A stretch of 6,799 bases of DNA from JBAXHO01 sp037138855. GTDB lineage: Bacteria > Patescibacteriota > Dojkabacteria > B142 > OLB20. The position numbers were made by a program, and so were the translations under genes. Shown here piece after piece: positions 5,349 to 6,799 of the stretch. Where the stretch lies: positions 1 to 6,799 of the forward strand of contig JBAXHO010000082.1 in assembly GCA_037138855.1 (NCBI GenBank). The letters are read 5' to 3'. Every line of letters starts with the position of its first letter. Position 1 is the stretch's first letter. The notes below the pieces were generated by a model. It saw only the letters and a list, made by a program, of their open reading frames with translations, ran no database searches and was not told where the DNA came from.

Positions 5349-6710
5349 CTATCTCAACTCCCTTTCAGCCACCTCGGACAACTCTTTACCGGCATTCTTC
5401 ATATCTTTGGCATCCTGTGCTTCAACCATAATCCTAAGTAGATTTTCTGTACCAGAATAGCGTGAAAAAATTCGACCGTTTTTGCCAAATTTCTTGAGCC
5501 ATTTTTCTTGAATTTTCTGAAAAGCTTCTAAATCCTCCAGTGGAATTTTTTTATTTACTTTAATATTAAAAAGCTTTTGAGGATATTTTTCAAAAGTAAA
5601 TGCCAATTCTGATAATTTCTTACCTGTATCTTTCATAATACGTAGTACTTGAAGAGCCGAAAGAGTGCCATCTCCTGCAATTGAATATTTTAAAAAGATG
5701 TAATGACCGGATTGTTCGCCACCAAAGATCAAATTCTCTTGTTTACATTTTTCCAAAACTGCTTTATCACTATTTTCTATATCATTAAACACTTTGATTT
5801 TGTATTTTCGTAATTCTTTCACTATTGCCAAGTTACTATATTGAGTTACAGCAATAGCATCATTACGGAGTCGATTTTTAGATTTAAGATACTTGGCAAC
5901 TAATGTCATTAAATAATCGCCATCGATGACTTTGCCTGTCTCATCTACCATGATCAACCGATCACCATCACCGTCCAAGGCAATTCCCAAATCTGCTTTT
6001 TCTTTAAGAATTGTTTTTGCCAATTTTTCCGGATGAAGTGCACCACAATCTTTGTTGATATTATAGCCATCAGGATTCACACCAATAGTGATCACCTTGG
6101 CACCCAATTCTTTAAAAACTTCAGGAGCAGCCTTATAACCAGCACCATTAGCACAGTCAATTACAATCGTAAATCCCTTAAGAGATATACTTTTCACAGT
6201 AGATTTTAAAAATTCAATATAACGACCAGATACATCTTCAATTCTTTTCGCTCTACCAATCGTATCAGTTCCAGGAAAGTCTTTCTCAAAATATATTTTC
6301 TCAACTTCATCCTGTTCCGCTATGGTTAGTTTCGTTCCTCTAGCTGTAAAAACTTTAATTCCGTTATCCAGATAAGGATTATGTGAAGCAGTAATCATTA
6401 CACCCAGATCCAGTGCAAAGCTCCGTACCAGATGGGAAATAGCTGGTGTCGGAATCGGACCGACTGAAACCACATCCACACCCCGTGAAAGAAATCCAGC
6501 AGTTAAAGATTGTTCAATCAAATATCCACTCCTTCTGGTATCTTTACCGATAATCACACGGTAAGGTCGATTGGGATTGATTTCTACATGTTTTTTCAAA
6601 TATTCAGCTAACGCTTTACCTAAGTGCATCACAGTTTCTGTATCTAGGGGCGGAAAATTTGCTTTACCCCGCACACCATCGGTGGAGCCGAAGATTTTTG
6701 CTTGAGACAT
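5349..6710 (-). CDS. glmM: Phosphoglucosamine mutase GlmM
   Basis: This cytosolic enzyme converts glucosamine-6-phosphate to glucosamine-1-phosphate, the step before GlmU in peptidoglycan precursor synthesis. The 453-residue length is normal for the family. Motifs run in order: FGSTDGVRG (7-15), the active-site serine loop TASHNPYLDNGIKVF (107-121, Ser109 being phosphorylated), metal-binding DGDGDR (246-251), sugar-binding GGEQSGH (330-336) and the phosphate-binding RYSGTENLLRIMVE (417-430). GEQSGH and YLDNGIK favour GlmM over phosphomannomutase or phosphoglucomutase. Oddities are one extra residue in the usual FGTDGIRG, and NSDKAVLE (313-320) where VGDRYVLE is typical. The start is ATG 6710, with no Shine-Dalgarno; a heptamer array begins three bases upstream and another lies just past the stop codon. 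Confidence 0.93.
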   Translation of the reverse strand: MSQAKIFGSTDGVRGKANFPPLDTETVMHLGKALAEYLKKHVEINPNRPYRVIIGKDTRRSGYLIEQSLTAGFLSRGVDVVSVGPIPTPAISHLVRSFALDLGVMITASHNPYLDNGIKVFTARGTKLTIAEQDEVEKIYFEKDFPGTDTIGRAKRIEDVSGRYIEFLKSTVKSISLKGFTIVIDCANGAGYKAAPEVFKELGAKVITIGVNPDGYNINKDCGALHPEKLAKTILKEKADLGIALDGDGDRLIMVDETGKVIDGDYLMTLVAKYLKSKNRLRNDAIAVTQYSNLAIVKELRKYKIKVFNDIENSDKAVLEKCKQENLIFGGEQSGHYIFLKYSIAGDGTLSALQVLRIMKDTGKKLSELAFTFEKYPQKLFNIKVNKKIPLEDLEAFQKIQEKWLKKFGKNGRIFSRYSGTENLLRIMVEAQDAKDMKNAGKELSEVAERELR

Positions 6711-6713
6711 GAA

Positions 6714-6799
6714 GAGAAAAGATAAAAGTTAAGAGTTAAAAGATAAAAGTATCATGTATCATGTATCATGTATCATGTATCATGTATCATGTATCATGT
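6714..6799. repeat. Heptanucleotide array 5, near-perfect GTATCAT tract upstream of glmM
   Basis: In register from G6714 the units are GAGAAAA, GATAAAA, GTTAAGA, GTTAAAA, GATAAAA, then seven identical GTATCAT units (6749-6797) running off the window end. This is the only homogeneous part of any array here, and is therefore the youngest or most slippage-prone. It occupies the 5' untranslated and probably promoter region of glmM. On the gene's strand each unit reads ATGATAC, which offers repeated GATAC/ATAC motifs loosely like a -10 box, so copy number could influence expression. Confidence 0.9.

Noticed and set aside
6714..6799. Replication origin iterons
   Set aside because: The units are only 7 bases long, similar arrays lie in several ordinary spacers, and no replication initiator gene or DnaA-box cluster is seen.

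Overview
This is an AT-rich bacterial window. It carries two recognisable genes of UDP-N-acetylglucosamine synthesis, several small or orphan genes, and an unusual intergenic landscape. No rRNA, tRNA, transposase or CRISPR array was found. The organism cannot be fixed from the sequence. A low-GC genome with a compact archaeal-style GlmU-like enzyme, orphan small proteins and almost no Shine-Dalgarno sequences would suit an uncultivated lineage such as the Candidate Phyla Radiation, but this is only a guess. Standard stop codons fit all the genes.

Layout. Every gene except the glmU-like one lies on the minus strand. Positions 1-1350 hold a possible gene start at the left edge, a 100-residue protein with two predicted membrane segments (290-592), and a probably frameshifted paralogue of it (1016-1260). 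The two share a nearly identical 5' leader. A separate 28-bp promoter-like element occurs at 71-98 and 1320-1347. Positions 1498-2591 hold a four-helix membrane protein and an orphan 125-residue protein with a good sigma-70-type promoter. Positions 2813-4018 (+) encode a fused sugar-phosphate nucleotidylyltransferase/acetyltransferase. It is tail to tail, one base apart, with an orphan 272-residue protein (4020-4838, -). Positions 5349-6710 (-) encode phosphoglucosamine mutase, GlmM.

Functional link. GlmM turns glucosamine-6-phosphate into glucosamine-1-phosphate. The glmU-like product would then acetylate this and couple it to UTP, giving UDP-GlcNAc for the cell envelope. The two genes lie in opposite orientations with the 272-residue orphan between them.

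The main unusual feature is a set of long, degenerate arrays with a 7-base period filling most spacers around the membrane-protein gene, the 125-residue gene, glmU and glmM (about 1400-1497, 1969-2213, 2695-2764, 5082-5340 and 6714-6799). Within an array the register of seven stays constant while the heptamer itself changes in blocks (for example CGAATTT to TTGATAC to GATCACC). The same words recur in different arrays, sometimes inverted. Two arrays run up to or into a stop codon, one ends 8 bases short of one, and one begins three bases upstream of the glmM start codon. The spacers around the duplicated small genes and directly upstream of the 272-residue gene lack clear heptads.
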